NCBI GenBank assembly: GCA_027490725.1
Contig: JAIXXN010000057.1
Coordinates: 62,001-126,000 of the forward strand
Reading direction: 5' to 3'
DNA from: Oxalobacteraceae bacterium
GTDB lineage: Bacteria; Pseudomonadota; Gammaproteobacteria; Burkholderiales; Burkholderiaceae_D
Length of the DNA: 64,000 nt
Shown: in pieces, positions 15,487 to 23,821 of the stretch
Numbering within the stretch: the stretch's first letter is position 1
Layout of the letters: each line of letters begins with the position of its first letter
Program-made: the position numbers and the translations under genes
Notes under the pieces: model-generated
What the model was told of the DNA's origin: nothing
Database searches by the model: none
The model's input: the letters and a program-made list of their open reading frames with translations, nothing else

Positions 15487-16808
15487 CATGCCAGTGGCTT
15501 GGAAATCGCGAGGATCGCCTTCTCACCATCTCCGAACCTGCCAATCGCCTCGCGGTGCCGGGCCAGTTCGCCATAGCCGATATAGCGGACGTTGAGTTCT
15601 TTTACGCGTGAGATCGCCGGCCTGGCGAACTGAGACCGCACATCGGCTTCGCGGGCGTCGGGCGCCACCAGAAAGAAGGTTGCGCCTTCATGTTCAGGCA
15701 CGCCCAATGCCAGGTCGAGCATCCGGACGATACCGGAGTAGATGCTCGTGCTGTGTTCGACTTCGAACGCCATGCTGATATTGCCGGACGCCGCATCGAG
15801 CCAGAGCACGTCGATGAGCGCCACCATGTCGAGGGCGCCGCTGGCGCGGACAGGCGCCGGCAGTTCGGTCACGCATCCATCGCCCAGACGTCCGTCGCCA
15901 TAGGCGCGGCCCTTGTCGTTGTTGGCAATCCAGACCTTGAAGCCCAGGGCCAATCCCAGATCCCGGAGCCAGCCCTGCACCTGCGTGTGAGTATGATCGT
16001 TTTCGCTCGCCGCCAGGCGCGCCTTGTGCGCGGCTGCGGTTTCCTCGTGCACTCTCGCGAGGTCCGCTTCCCAGTCGAACGCGATCGCGCTGGGGGCGCC
16101 GAGCGAGTAACGGCCTGAGCCGATATCGAACAGGAAACCGGCGACCGCGCCCAAGTCGTTGGACAGCCATTTGCGGTGTGTCGTATTGAAACCGATGACG
16201 CGCTCTCGCATTGCCAGATATTCGTTCCATCGGCCGAGTTTTACGTTGGCCCCGAAGAAGGCGTTAAAGCCCTTGACGATAGCGGTATTGTTTGGTGGAA
16301 CAACTGTAGGGTGCAAAAAATAAAGCAGATTAGCGCAGGCCGGACCTAAACCCTTTATTTGATGTGAATCAAGCTTGCGAACTGCCTCCACGACCTCCGC
16401 ATCGGTATTGCAGCAAAGGCAGGTATCGAGAAATTGGGCAAAGGCCATCTGATTGCCGCGGTCCTCGTAGATGTCGGGAATGCGAAGTTTAGGCTTCCAA
16501 AGGAACGCATGGTCCGCACCCTTGAAGATTTGGCGCTGCTCTGCGATGGAGTGAACCACTGTCTCCAATGACGAGCCTCGATAAGCACTGCCGAAGGTGT
16601 CGTCGCGAATCTCCTTTACGACGGCATGGAGGCCCCGTCGTATAGAGCGAAAATTCTTCAGACGCTCTTCCCAAAGGAACCAGCTGCGATAGGTGGCTGC
16701 TGGGTCGGCTTTCCATTGTTCGATAAGAAGCTGCTGCTCCTTAAGCGTAGGTGCTGAAACGTCGAAATTCAAAGGGACTCCGATAAATCTAAAGTGAAAG
16801 AGGTACAC
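15483..16808 (-). CDS. Putative restriction-endonuclease-like protein
   Basis: 441 aa, no signal peptide or membrane segment. Residues about 145-190 contain LDSHQIKGLGPACANLLYFLHP, a helix-hairpin-helix-like DNA-contact segment. The C-terminal half has ALDMVALIDVLWLD followed by MAFEVEHSTSIYSGIVRMLDL, an arrangement of Asp and Glu-x-Glu that fits a divergent PD-(D/E)xK nuclease core. No methyltransferase gene is adjacent, so a modification-dependent or repair nuclease is possible. It is convergent with the sensor kinase (4-bp overlap of stops) and so not in its operon. Nuclease assignment is inferred from motifs only; the start may be slightly downstream. Confidence 0.5.
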   Translation of the reverse strand: MYLFHFRFIGVPLNFDVSAPTLKEQQLLIEQWKADPAATYRSWFLWEERLKNFRSIRRGLHAVVKEIRDDTFGSAYRGSSLETVVHSIAEQRQIFKGADHAFLWKPKLRIPDIYEDRGNQMAFAQFLDTCLCCNTDAEVVEAVRKLDSHQIKGLGPACANLLYFLHPTVVPPNNTAIVKGFNAFFGANVKLGRWNEYLAMRERVIGFNTTHRKWLSNDLGAVAGFLFDIGSGRYSLGAPSAIAFDWEADLARVHEETAAAHKARLAASENDHTHTQVQGWLRDLGLALGFKVWIANNDKGRAYGDGRLGDGCVTELPAPVRASGALDMVALIDVLWLDAASGNISMAFEVEHSTSIYSGIVRMLDLALGVPEHEGATFFLVAPDAREADVRSQFARPAISRVKELNVRYIGYGELARHREAIGRFGDGEKAILAISKPLAC

Positions 16809-16878
16809 GCAATTAGCATGCGGTACCGCGCGAGATGAAATTAGCGACGGCGGTCAACCAGTATTTCACTATGTCGGC

Positions 16879-16895
16879 TGTAATGTAAATGTAAT
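16879..16895 (+). promoter_or_regulatory. Tandem TGTAAT repeats, response-regulator box
   Basis: Two TGTAAT hexamers begin 11 bp apart (16879 and 16890), one helical turn, the spacing typical for OmpR/PhoB-family dimers. They lie about 95 bp before the CzcE-like gene and resemble the TTGTAAT half of the box upstream of cusR, so the two-component system in this cluster is the likely regulator. Confidence 0.55.
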
Positions 16896-16988
16896 GCTCG
16901 GGTCATTCGGGTGTGCGGGTAGCATCCTTAGAATAGCTTCATCGGCTTCACAAATGCAGCACCTTTAACCCAAGAGAAGGAATTAATC

Positions 16989-17333
16989 ATGCAATCCATC
17001 AAAAGCAAATTCGCAGCCGTTCTCGTCGTAGTCGCCTTGGCCCCACTGGCCGCGTTGGCACACCAAGATCAGGCCCACTCGAATGCAGCGCTCGGCAGCG
17101 CCGCTCAGGCCGCCGCCGCAACGCGTACCGTGGCTATCACTACAGGGATCCAGGGCGTTAACGTGGACCAGGGTGATGTCGTTACTTTCGAGGTGGGCGG
17201 CAAGTCGTTCACCTGGCAGTTCGATACCCTCCGCCCGAGCGGTAGTTTCAACCTCGCCGACATTGCACCCGCAGATGTGAATGTAGATGGCGTGCGGGTG
17301 TACGTGGCACCAAACCCTCTCTACCGAAACTAA
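16989..17333 (+). CDS. CzcE-like periplasmic metal-binding protein
   Basis: 114 aa with a signal peptide ending near AALA-HQ and an excellent upstream AAGAGAAGGAATTAATC. The mature part reads VNVDQGDVVTFEVGGKSFTWQFDTLRP ... VRVYVAPNPLYRN, which resembles CzcE of Cupriavidus, a small periplasmic copper-binding beta protein. A His-Gln-Asp-Gln-Ala-His stretch follows the signal sequence. It is monocistronic, preceded by tandem response-regulator repeats and followed by a bidirectional hairpin at 17338-17360. The role in metal buffering is inferred from family. Confidence 0.65.
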   Translation: MQSIKSKFAAVLVVVALAPLAALAHQDQAHSNAALGSAAQAAAATRTVAITTGIQGVNVDQGDVVTFEVGGKSFTWQFDTLRPSGSFNLADIAPADVNVDGVRVYVAPNPLYRN

Positions 17334-17337
17334 GCGG

Positions 17338-17360
17338 AGGTCGGTGACACACGCCGACCT
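17338..17360. terminator. Bidirectional terminator-like hairpin
   Basis: AGGTCGG and CCGACCT form a 7-bp stem with a 9-nt loop between the convergent CzcE-like and SnoaL-like genes. AT-rich sequence with T-runs follows on the plus strand (ATGGATTTATTTCG). Confidence 0.55.
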
Positions 17361-17366
17361 ATGGAT

Positions 17367-17795
17367 TTATTTCGATTTGCGCGATGACCAATGGATGTGA
17401 ACAATAACCCATTTGTCGCCTTGTTTCTCAAGGACGGCGGTCTCCGTGCCGAAGTGATGGACACTATTACCTTTGTATTTTCCGGTCGTTTCCGTTTCTT
17501 GCATCACGACCGCCAAATTGCCTTCGACGCGTTCACTGTGTTTGAGCACTTTATTTTTCGTCGTTTTTGCGAACTCGATATCTCCCTTGAGATGGTGGCC
17601 GGTATATTCTTCACGGGAGCGCTCGACATAGCCGGACTCGAAGATTTGAACCTCCGGGCTGAGTAGCGCGCTGACTTGCTCGGGTTTTCCGGCGCTGAGT
17701 GCCTCGTGGAATTCTGCCACGGTCTCCGTTGGAGTCGCGGCGAAGAGAGGAGCACTGATGGCGGAAAAAACGAGCAGCGTAATGAGATGGCGCAT
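17367..17795 (-). CDS. Periplasmic SnoaL/NTF2-like (DUF4440-type) protein
   Basis: 142 aa from the ATG at 17795, preceded by TGGAGACCAT. The signal peptide is MRHLITLLVFSAISAPLFA. The mature protein (TPTETVAEFHEALSAGKPEQVSALLSPEVQIFESGYVERSREEYTGHHLKGDIEF ... HFGTETAVLEKQGDKWVIVHIHWSSR) has the cone-shaped NTF2-like fold signature. The His and Glu residues along the presumed pocket could bind metal. It diverges from the copper operon, sharing a 185-bp upstream gap that contains a CueR-type promoter facing the other way. Substrate unknown. Confidence 0.7.
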   Translation of the reverse strand: MRHLITLLVFSAISAPLFAATPTETVAEFHEALSAGKPEQVSALLSPEVQIFESGYVERSREEYTGHHLKGDIEFAKTTKNKVLKHSERVEGNLAVVMQETETTGKYKGNSVHHFGTETAVLEKQGDKWVIVHIHWSSRKSK

Positions 17796-17901
17796 ATGGT
17801 CTCCAGAAATAATTATGAAATGTTGAAACCCTGCAATTAAATCAGTATGTATGGGTTGTTGCAAGGCTGATGTAACAGCTTTGCTGTCAGGTCAAATTCG
17901 C

Positions 17902-17932
17902 TTGACCTTCCTCCAGTGGGAAGGTGTAGTGT
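17902..17932 (+). promoter_or_regulatory. CueR-type promoter of the copper operon
   Basis: A -35 TTGACC (17902-17907) and -10 TAGTGT (17927-17932) have a 19-bp spacer with the perfect dyad ACCTTCC-N7-GGAAGGT, the hallmark of CueR/HmrR operators for Cu(I)/Ag(I). The first gene starts 49 bp downstream. No cueR-like gene is found in the window, so the regulator must be encoded elsewhere. Confidence 0.88.
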
Positions 17933-17980
17933 AAGCAAACGTGGCATTTGTCGGATGTCTGAGGTACCATTTCTAATCTT

Positions 17981-18361
17981 ATGCGCATATTTGTCCGTTA
18001 CCTGCTCTGGCTTTTGATAGCAACCCTCCCGTTGCAAGGGGGAGCCGTTGCTTTCATGTCGTGCGATATCGGAGCCGGACACATCAGCTCAACTTCCCAT
18101 CACGCTGACGTGAGTGGCGGCGAGTCGCATGCCGAGTCGCATCATGAGCATTGCGACGGGGGCGACTCGGACCACGGAGGAAGCCTTCACGGAAAATGCA
18201 GTCATTGCGCGAGCTGCTGCGTAGGTGCTGCTGTGCCGCCAGCCTTCCCGTCTGAAATTTTGCGGGCGACTTTTTCTACCTTCGTTAGTGCCGCAGTTGA
18301 GCCTGCGATGACAGCGTACATCCCCGCCACCCTCGAGCGTCCGCCTCGCCTTTACTCCTGA
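17981..18361 (+). CDS. His/Cys-rich DUF2946-like membrane or periplasmic protein
   Basis: 126 aa beginning with a hydrophobic segment (VRYLLWLLIATLPLQGGAVAF) that may be signal or anchor. The middle is a dense metal-ligand region (HHADVSGGESHAESHHEHCDGGDSDHGG) followed by HGKCSHCASCCVGAAVP and a hydrophobic C-terminal part. This layout is seen in small proteins that head copper-resistance operons and are grouped with DUF2946. It is the first gene after the CueR-type promoter. A copper sequestering role is inferred from composition and context. Confidence 0.65.
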   Translation: MRIFVRYLLWLLIATLPLQGGAVAFMSCDIGAGHISSTSHHADVSGGESHAESHHEHCDGGDSDHGGSLHGKCSHCASCCVGAAVPPAFPSEILRATFSTFVSAAVEPAMTAYIPATLERPPRLYS

Positions 18362-18443
18362 AAATACAGCTGAAGTCGCGGGCTAACGTTCGCACTACCT
18401 CGGGTAGATGCGCCCAGGTGCCAGTACATTTTTGAGGACAATC

Positions 18444-18791
18444 ATGAAACGCCTACATCTACTGCTTTTAGCAGTGGCTGGCGCCGCGCCGTTGGTCATT
18501 CACGCAGAACCCGTTCGAATTTCGACGGCTGTGTCGGATGCCAGTGCTGCGGTGCCACCACCAAAGTATCAATCCGCCTACGCTGACTACAAGCCGGCCG
18601 TAGAGCCACAAATCACACCAGACAAGGTCTGGATTGCGGCTAACCAAGAGGTCTCAGGTCAGTCTGCGCATGGCTCGCATGAGGATTCTTCAATGCAGAT
18701 GGCGCCCGCGCCAGCAGACTCGGCTAAGCCAGCTGTGCCCCCTGTTGCTGACCCGCATAAAGGACACAGCATGAATAAGAAAGGGCAATAA
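18444..18791 (+). CDS. Small periplasmic His/Met-containing protein of copper operon
   Basis: 115 aa from the ATG at 18444 (RBS TTGAGGAC), with signal peptide MKRLHLLLLAVAGAAPLVIHA. The mature part is Pro/Ala-rich and probably disordered, with HGSHEDSSMQMAP and a C-terminal DPHKGHSMNKKG that could bind copper. It ends 1 bp before the OMF gene. No known domain; such small proteins often precede the outer-membrane factor in copper operons. Confidence 0.6.
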   Translation: MKRLHLLLLAVAGAAPLVIHAEPVRISTAVSDASAAVPPPKYQSAYADYKPAVEPQITPDKVWIAANQEVSGQSAHGSHEDSSMQMAPAPADSAKPAVPPVADPHKGHSMNKKGQ

Positions 18792-18792
18792 T

Positions 18793-20166
18793 ATGCGACG
18801 ACTTTATACGCCAATGCTTGGTCGCACCGCTGTCGGACTGTCGGCCATCCTCCTCGCAGGATGTGCGAGCGTGTCGTCCGATGGCGGCTTAAATGACGTA
18901 TCCTCCCTTACGCAAAGTCGAATTGGCCAAGCGGCACACTTCAAAAAAGATAGTAGCAATAGTGATGCCGAAATTCAGGCATTGCTGGCTAAGCCTCTGA
19001 CAGCCGAGTCATCGGTTCAAATTGCATTGCTCAATAATGCTGCTTTGAAGGTTTCCTTCGCTGAGCTGGGTGTGGCGGAAGCCGACTTTGTCCAGGCTAG
19101 CCGTATGCGTAATCCGAGCTTTAGTTTTGGCCGCGTAAGTGGCGGAGGCGACGCAGAAATCGACCGTAGTGTCGTGTTCGACATCGCGGGCCTGTTGACT
19201 CTTCCGGCCCGTACACGCATTGAGCATGGGCGTTTTGAGCAAGCCAAGCTGCAAGCTGCCGCGCAGGCCGTGCAGTTGGCTGCCGACACGCGTCGTGCCT
19301 ACTTCACCGCAGTCGCCGCGGCCCAATCTGCGGCGTTCGCGGAACAGGTACGTGGTGCAGCTGAGGCATCGTCGGAACTGGCTGAAAGCATGGCCAAGGT
19401 GGGTAACTGGAGCAAGCTTGACCAGGCCCGTGAGCGTGCCTTTTATCAGGATGCGATGACTCAACTAGCCCGGACCAGGCACGAGGCGATCGCAAGCCGC
19501 GAACAGCTTATTCGCTTGCTGGGGCTTTGGGGGGCGCAACAAGAATTTACCCTTCCGGACAGGCTGCCGGACCTGCCGTCTCAGCCGCAACAGATGAACA
19601 ATGCTGAAGCTCAGGCGATGTCGCAGCGTCTGGACGTTCTGGCGGCTCGTCGAGACACCGAGGCGACGGCATCGGCGCTCGGATTGACTAAGACGACGGC
19701 GTTTATCAATGTCTTCGACGCTGGCTATGCAAACAAGAGCACCACTGGTCTGCCGCGGGAGAACGGATACCAGGTTTCTCTGGAGCTCCCCGTCTTCGAC
19801 TGGGGCGGCGCCAAGGTGGCCCGCGCAGAGGCGTTGTACATGCAGTCAGTGCACCGGACAACCGACACCGCAGTGCGTGCTCGTTCGGAGGTTCGGGAAG
19901 CCTACTCGTCTTACCGCACCACCTACGACATCGCGCGCCACTATCGTGACGACGTCGTCCCGCTTCGTAAGAAAATTTCCGACGAAGTACTCCTTCGCTA
20001 CAACGGCATGCTGGCCAGCGTATTTGAACTCTTGGCCGATTCGCGTGAGCAGCTCATGAGCGTGAACACCGCTATCGAAACGCAGCGCGATTTTTGGATA
20101 GCTGAAACCAAGCTGCAAACCGCCATCAATGGCGGGAGCAATACCGACACAAGGACCATGCCATGA
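18793..20166 (+). CDS. TolC-family outer-membrane factor, lipoprotein
   Basis: 457 aa. The lipobox LLAGC near residue 23 predicts lipidation. Two repeated OMF halves follow, with long amphipathic helices and characteristic segments (SVQIALLNNAALKVSFAELGVAEAD; SLELPVFDWGGAKVARAEALYMQSV). Within the copper operon no RND or membrane-fusion gene follows, so it may serve the cusBA pump encoded at 30842-35485, or act alone in copper release. The stop overlaps the start of the multicopper oxidase gene by 4 bp (ATGA). Confidence 0.85.
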   Translation: MRRLYTPMLGRTAVGLSAILLAGCASVSSDGGLNDVSSLTQSRIGQAAHFKKDSSNSDAEIQALLAKPLTAESSVQIALLNNAALKVSFAELGVAEADFVQASRMRNPSFSFGRVSGGGDAEIDRSVVFDIAGLLTLPARTRIEHGRFEQAKLQAAAQAVQLAADTRRAYFTAVAAAQSAAFAEQVRGAAEASSELAESMAKVGNWSKLDQARERAFYQDAMTQLARTRHEAIASREQLIRLLGLWGAQQEFTLPDRLPDLPSQPQQMNNAEAQAMSQRLDVLAARRDTEATASALGLTKTTAFINVFDAGYANKSTTGLPRENGYQVSLELPVFDWGGAKVARAEALYMQSVHRTTDTAVRARSEVREAYSSYRTTYDIARHYRDDVVPLRKKISDEVLLRYNGMLASVFELLADSREQLMSVNTAIETQRDFWIAETKLQTAINGGSNTDTRTMP

Positions 20167-21554
20167 TTTCACGTAGAGACTTTTTCAAAGGTGCGGGCGC
20201 GGTTGCAGTCAGCGCCGCAGCGGTGAGCAAGGCAGGCGCGGCAACGCTGCCTGAAGCGATGTTAATGAACAACGCGAATACGCAAGTTCCGCCGCCACCG
20301 CCGAATGGCCGTCCATTCAATCCGGTTGTGACATTAAACGGCTGGTCGCTTCCATGGCGGATGAACAGCGGGGTAAAAGAGTTTCATCTGGTCGCCGAAC
20401 CGGTAGTACGCGAGCTTGCGCCGGGCATGAAGGCTAATCTCTGGGGCTATAACGGCCAGTCTCCTGGACCCACCATTGAGGTCGTTGAGGGGGACCGCGT
20501 CCGCATATTCGTGACCAATAAACTTCCTGAGCACACGAGCGTGCATTGGCACGGTCAGCGGCTACCGAACGGCATGGACGGGGTCACGGGTCTCACCCAG
20601 CCCGGCATCGCGCCTGGAAAAACCTTCGTTTACGAATTCGTCGCAAAGCGTCCAGGCACGTTCATGTATCACCCGCACGCTGACGAGATGACACAGATGG
20701 CAATGGGGATGATGGGTTTTTGGGTTACCCACCCTAAAGACCCGTCGCTGCATGCGGTAGACCGCGACTTCGTTTTTCTTCTGAATGCGTATGACGTGGA
20801 GCCTGGAAGCTACACGCCAAAAATCAACACGATGCTGGATTTTAATTTGTGGACCTTCAACAGTCGGGTCTTCCCCGGCATCGATTCCATGCCCGTACGG
20901 CAAGGCGATAAGGTGCGCATCCGTGTTGGCAACCTGACGATGACAAATCACCCAATCCACTTGCATGGGCACGAGTTCGTCGTCACCGGCACCGACGGCG
21001 GATGGACACCACCCGCATCTCGCTGGCCTGAAGTCACTACAGACATCGCGGTGGGCCAGATGCGGGCCATCGAATTCGTCGCCACTGATTTGGGCGATTG
21101 GGCTTTCCACTGTCACAAATCCCACCATACCATGAATGCGATGGGGCACGACGTTCCAACGATGATAGGTGTGGATCACCGGGGGGTGGCCGAGAAGATT
21201 AATAAGATTGTGCCCGACTACATGGTCATGGGGGACAAAGGCGGTTCGATGGGTGGTATGGAAATGCCGATTCCTGAGAACACGTTGCCCATGATGATGG
21301 GGGAAGGCCCGTTTGGCGGCGTTGAGATGGGGGGCATGTTTACCGTATTGAAGGTCCGCAAGGACCAAAAGCGCGGCGACTACTCGGACCCTGGCTGGTA
21401 CAAGCATCCAGCGGGGACTGTAGCGTACGAATGGACCGGCGCACTGCCCGAGCCTGAGCGCAGCACCAACGCTGGTGGTCAATCGATGCCGGCAATGAAT
21501 AAGCCAAATGTCGAGATGACGGTCCGAAAGCCGTCGGGACATGGCGAGCACTAA
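20163..21554 (+). CDS. copA: Multicopper oxidase, CopA/CueO type, Tat-exported
   Basis: 463-aa periplasmic oxidase expected to turn toxic Cu(I) into Cu(II). The Tat signal is SRRDFFKGAGAVAVSAAAV. The four copper-binding regions are visible: HWHGQRLPNGMDG, YHPHADEMTQ, HPIHLHGHEF and HCHKSHHTMNAMGH. A Met-rich segment (GGSMGGMEMPIPENTLPMMMGEGPF) near 375-400 resembles the Cu(I) delivery region of CueO. The name copA here is in the Pseudomonas cop sense, not the ATPase. It is coupled to the upstream OMF gene and 29 bp before the cusF-like gene. Confidence 0.92.
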   Translation: MISRRDFFKGAGAVAVSAAAVSKAGAATLPEAMLMNNANTQVPPPPPNGRPFNPVVTLNGWSLPWRMNSGVKEFHLVAEPVVRELAPGMKANLWGYNGQSPGPTIEVVEGDRVRIFVTNKLPEHTSVHWHGQRLPNGMDGVTGLTQPGIAPGKTFVYEFVAKRPGTFMYHPHADEMTQMAMGMMGFWVTHPKDPSLHAVDRDFVFLLNAYDVEPGSYTPKINTMLDFNLWTFNSRVFPGIDSMPVRQGDKVRIRVGNLTMTNHPIHLHGHEFVVTGTDGGWTPPASRWPEVTTDIAVGQMRAIEFVATDLGDWAFHCHKSHHTMNAMGHDVPTMIGVDHRGVAEKINKIVPDYMVMGDKGGSMGGMEMPIPENTLPMMMGEGPFGGVEMGGMFTVLKVRKDQKRGDYSDPGWYKHPAGTVAYEWTGALPEPERSTNAGGQSMPAMNKPNVEMTVRKPSGHGEH

Positions 21555-21583
21555 TTTTTCTATTTCATCTGAAAGGAAGCATC

Positions 21584-21913
21584 ATGAAACAACTGCATAA
21601 AATCATCCTCGCCGTCTCCATCGGTTGCTCGCTCGCGTCTGTAGGCACTGTGGCCTACGCACAGCAGCCTTCTTCCTCTACCAATCAAGCGGCAATGAGT
21701 GACGGCGAAATCAAGAAGGTCGATAAGGATGCCGGCAAACTCACCATCAAGCACGGTGAATTGAAAAATCTGGGTATGCCCGGGATGACGATGGTGTTCA
21801 AGGTCCAAGACCCTGCAATGCTTGATAAGGTAAAGTCGGGCGATAAAGTCCGCTTCGTCGCGGACAAAGTTGGTGGTGCGCTCACCGTCACCGCAATCGA
21901 AGCAGCAAAGTAA
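21584..21913 (+). CDS. cusF: CusF-like periplasmic copper chaperone
   Basis: 109 aa with signal peptide ending near VAYA-QQ and RBS GAAAGGAAGCATC. The CusF beta-barrel signature is HGELKNLGMPGMTMVFKV: one His and two Met ligands followed by a hydrophobic strand. A Trp that normally caps the Cu(I) site in E. coli CusF is not seen. It should deliver Cu(I)/Ag(I) to an RND pump or buffer it. It stands between the oxidase and CopC genes in the same transcript. Confidence 0.88.
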   Translation: MKQLHKIILAVSIGCSLASVGTVAYAQQPSSSTNQAAMSDGEIKKVDKDAGKLTIKHGELKNLGMPGMTMVFKVQDPAMLDKVKSGDKVRFVADKVGGALTVTAIEAAK

Positions 21914-21935
21914 TTTCAACAAGGAGAACTGAAAA

Positions 21936-22304
21936 ATGAAAGCACTGCACACCGTGATTCTCGCTACCGCCATGGCGGCGGCAACGTTAGCCAGCCCGTT
22001 TGCTTCGGCACACGCAACCCTGAAGAGTTCGAACCCAGAAGCCGGCGCGACGCTGGCTGCGGCGCCGAAGGAAATAGCGCTGACCTTTAACGAGAAGATT
22101 GAAGAGGCCTTCAGCACCATTACCGTGGCGGATAGTCAGGGCAAGGAAGTCGCCGCAGAGAAGGCGAAAGTTGACGCTGCTAATCCCACAGTCTTGCGGT
22201 TGACAGCTCCAGTGCTTTCGGCTGGCTCCTACACCGTCACATGGGCCGTCGCCGGCCATGATGGTCACCGCCGCAAGGGTGATTTCAAATTTACGGTGAA
22301 ATAA
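21936..22304 (+). CDS. copC: CopC copper-binding protein
   Basis: 122 aa, signal peptide ending ASPFASA-HATL. The mature N-terminus starts with His, as in CopC proteins where it ligates Cu(II). Conserved pieces are HATLKSSNPEAGATL, LTFNEKIEEAFSTITV and the C-terminal GHDGHRRKGDFKF with the second His set. RBS AAGGAG precedes the ATG. The stop directly abuts the copD start (TAAATG), which fits CopC handing copper to CopD for uptake. Confidence 0.93.
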   Translation: MKALHTVILATAMAAATLASPFASAHATLKSSNPEAGATLAAAPKEIALTFNEKIEEAFSTITVADSQGKEVAAEKAKVDAANPTVLRLTAPVLSAGSYTVTWAVAGHDGHRRKGDFKFTVK

Positions 22305-23204
22305 ATGGATGCAGTCTCGTTGCTACAAATAGGTTCGGCATTTTTTCTTAACGTTGGCTTTGCCTGGCTTGTTGGTTCATGGTTCGCGCGCTATTGGATA
22401 CAGTCTAATGGCACCAGCCGTGACGAGTTTGAGCCGGCATTGCGCAAGCTCGACTTATTAGCTTCGGGACTAGGCGCGGTTAGTAGCGCAGTAGCGCTGC
22501 TGGCCGCAACGGCGGTGATGGGCGGTGTTGGCTTACGAGAAGCCTGCCCAATGTTCTGGATGATGGTATCGAGCACCGCTTATGGCCACGCGGGCTCCAT
22601 CGCGACCTTGGCAATGATTGTCGTGTTTAGCGTTCGGTCGATTGGTAGTGCTAGTCGCGTGGGCGACACTGTGGTGGCAATGACCTTAACCACATTCGTG
22701 GTGACGCGCGCATCTATGGGACATGCCGGCGAAGAAGGGTTTTGGACACTAGCGCTCGCGGCAGAGGCCATACATTTTTCTGCCATTGGACTCTGGACTG
22801 GCGCGGTTCTGGTTTCAGCCTGGTTCGCGCTCCATGAGATGCGAATAGCCGGCCTTGAAATAGGTGCCGCAGACCGATACCTGGACCTGATGTCGCAAAC
22901 CGCGATGCTGGCGGTGATTGGAATTGTCGTCACTGGCATCTTCAGCGCATGGCATAGGTTAGGCAATTCGGACCATCTATTTCATACCTTCTATGGCGCG
23001 ACCTTGCTGGTAAAAATAGCCCTGGTGTTAGTTGCTATCGCGCTGGGCGGGTATAACAAATTCATCGGTTTGCCTGCCGCAAGTCGGTCACAGAGCGGCG
23101 TGAGGCTGGTTCGTGCGGCGCTTCAGATTGAGAGCTTTCTCTTGATTGGTGCCGTTCTTGCGGCGGCGATTCTCACCTCACAACAACCACCGACCGCAAT
23201 GTAG
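22305..23204 (+). CDS. copD: CopD copper-transport membrane protein
   Basis: 299-aa inner-membrane protein with about eight hydrophobic helices. It shows CopD family features, including SSTAYGHAGSIATLA, TRASMGHAGEEGFW and AIHFSAIGLWTGAVL, with conserved His residues inside the membrane that could carry copper. It is immediately downstream of copC, and the pair is usually needed together for copper import to the cytoplasm or to cuproenzymes. Confidence 0.9.
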   Translation: MDAVSLLQIGSAFFLNVGFAWLVGSWFARYWIQSNGTSRDEFEPALRKLDLLASGLGAVSSAVALLAATAVMGGVGLREACPMFWMMVSSTAYGHAGSIATLAMIVVFSVRSIGSASRVGDTVVAMTLTTFVVTRASMGHAGEEGFWTLALAAEAIHFSAIGLWTGAVLVSAWFALHEMRIAGLEIGAADRYLDLMSQTAMLAVIGIVVTGIFSAWHRLGNSDHLFHTFYGATLLVKIALVLVAIALGGYNKFIGLPAASRSQSGVRLVRAALQIESFLLIGAVLAAAILTSQQPPTAM

Positions 23205-23236
23205 AAAAATTTAAGTTACAGATAAGGGAGTTCCAG

Positions 23237-23734
23237 ATGAAGAACTTTAAGACAGCCGTATTGGCAGCATTTTTAGTCGCGGCCGTACAGTCGCTGGCGA
23301 CAGCTGCAACGCAAGACGGCAAGGAACATCAGCACGGTGACCATGAGGGCGAAAATGCGCTGATTGGCAAAGCGGGCGACCCCACCAAAGTAATGCGTAC
23401 CGTGACAGTCGATATGAACGACACCATGCGTTTTACCCCCGGCTCGATATCGGTAAAGGAAGGGGAAGTTATTCGCTTCGCCGTCAGAAACTCCGGCAAG
23501 CTTAAGCATGAGATGGTGATAGGTTCGCCGGGGAAACTCAAAGAACATGCCCAGCTGATGACGAAGTTTCCCGAGATGGAGCATGCGGATCCAAACCAAG
23601 TGACATTGATGCCCGGGAAGACCGGAACTATTGTGTGGGAATTCGGTAAGGCGGGAAAAGTTGACTTCGCATGCCTACAGCCGGGACATTTTGAGGCCGG
23701 CATGAAGGGCCTAGTTACCGTGGTCGCCAAGTAG
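23237..23734 (+). CDS. copI: Periplasmic cupredoxin (CopI/plastocyanin-like)
   Basis: 165 aa with signal peptide (VLAAFLVAAVQSLATAA) and a His-rich start of the mature chain (EHQHGDHEGE). The cupredoxin domain has HEMVIG (first His ligand) and DFACLQPGHFEAGMKG (Cys, His and Met ligands) in the expected order. Proteins of this kind contribute to copper tolerance in the periplasm. RBS AAGGGAG. It stands between copD and the Cu ATPase gene. Confidence 0.85.
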   Translation: MKNFKTAVLAAFLVAAVQSLATAATQDGKEHQHGDHEGENALIGKAGDPTKVMRTVTVDMNDTMRFTPGSISVKEGEVIRFAVRNSGKLKHEMVIGSPGKLKEHAQLMTKFPEMEHADPNQVTLMPGKTGTIVWEFGKAGKVDFACLQPGHFEAGMKGLVTVVAK

Positions 23735-23821
23735 TCCCTCGCTGAGCAAGTGGTGCGCAGCTGTAGGTAGGTAGTGGCTAAGATGCAGATACGGTTGGGT
23801 TCACAAACTAGAGGAGGCTTC

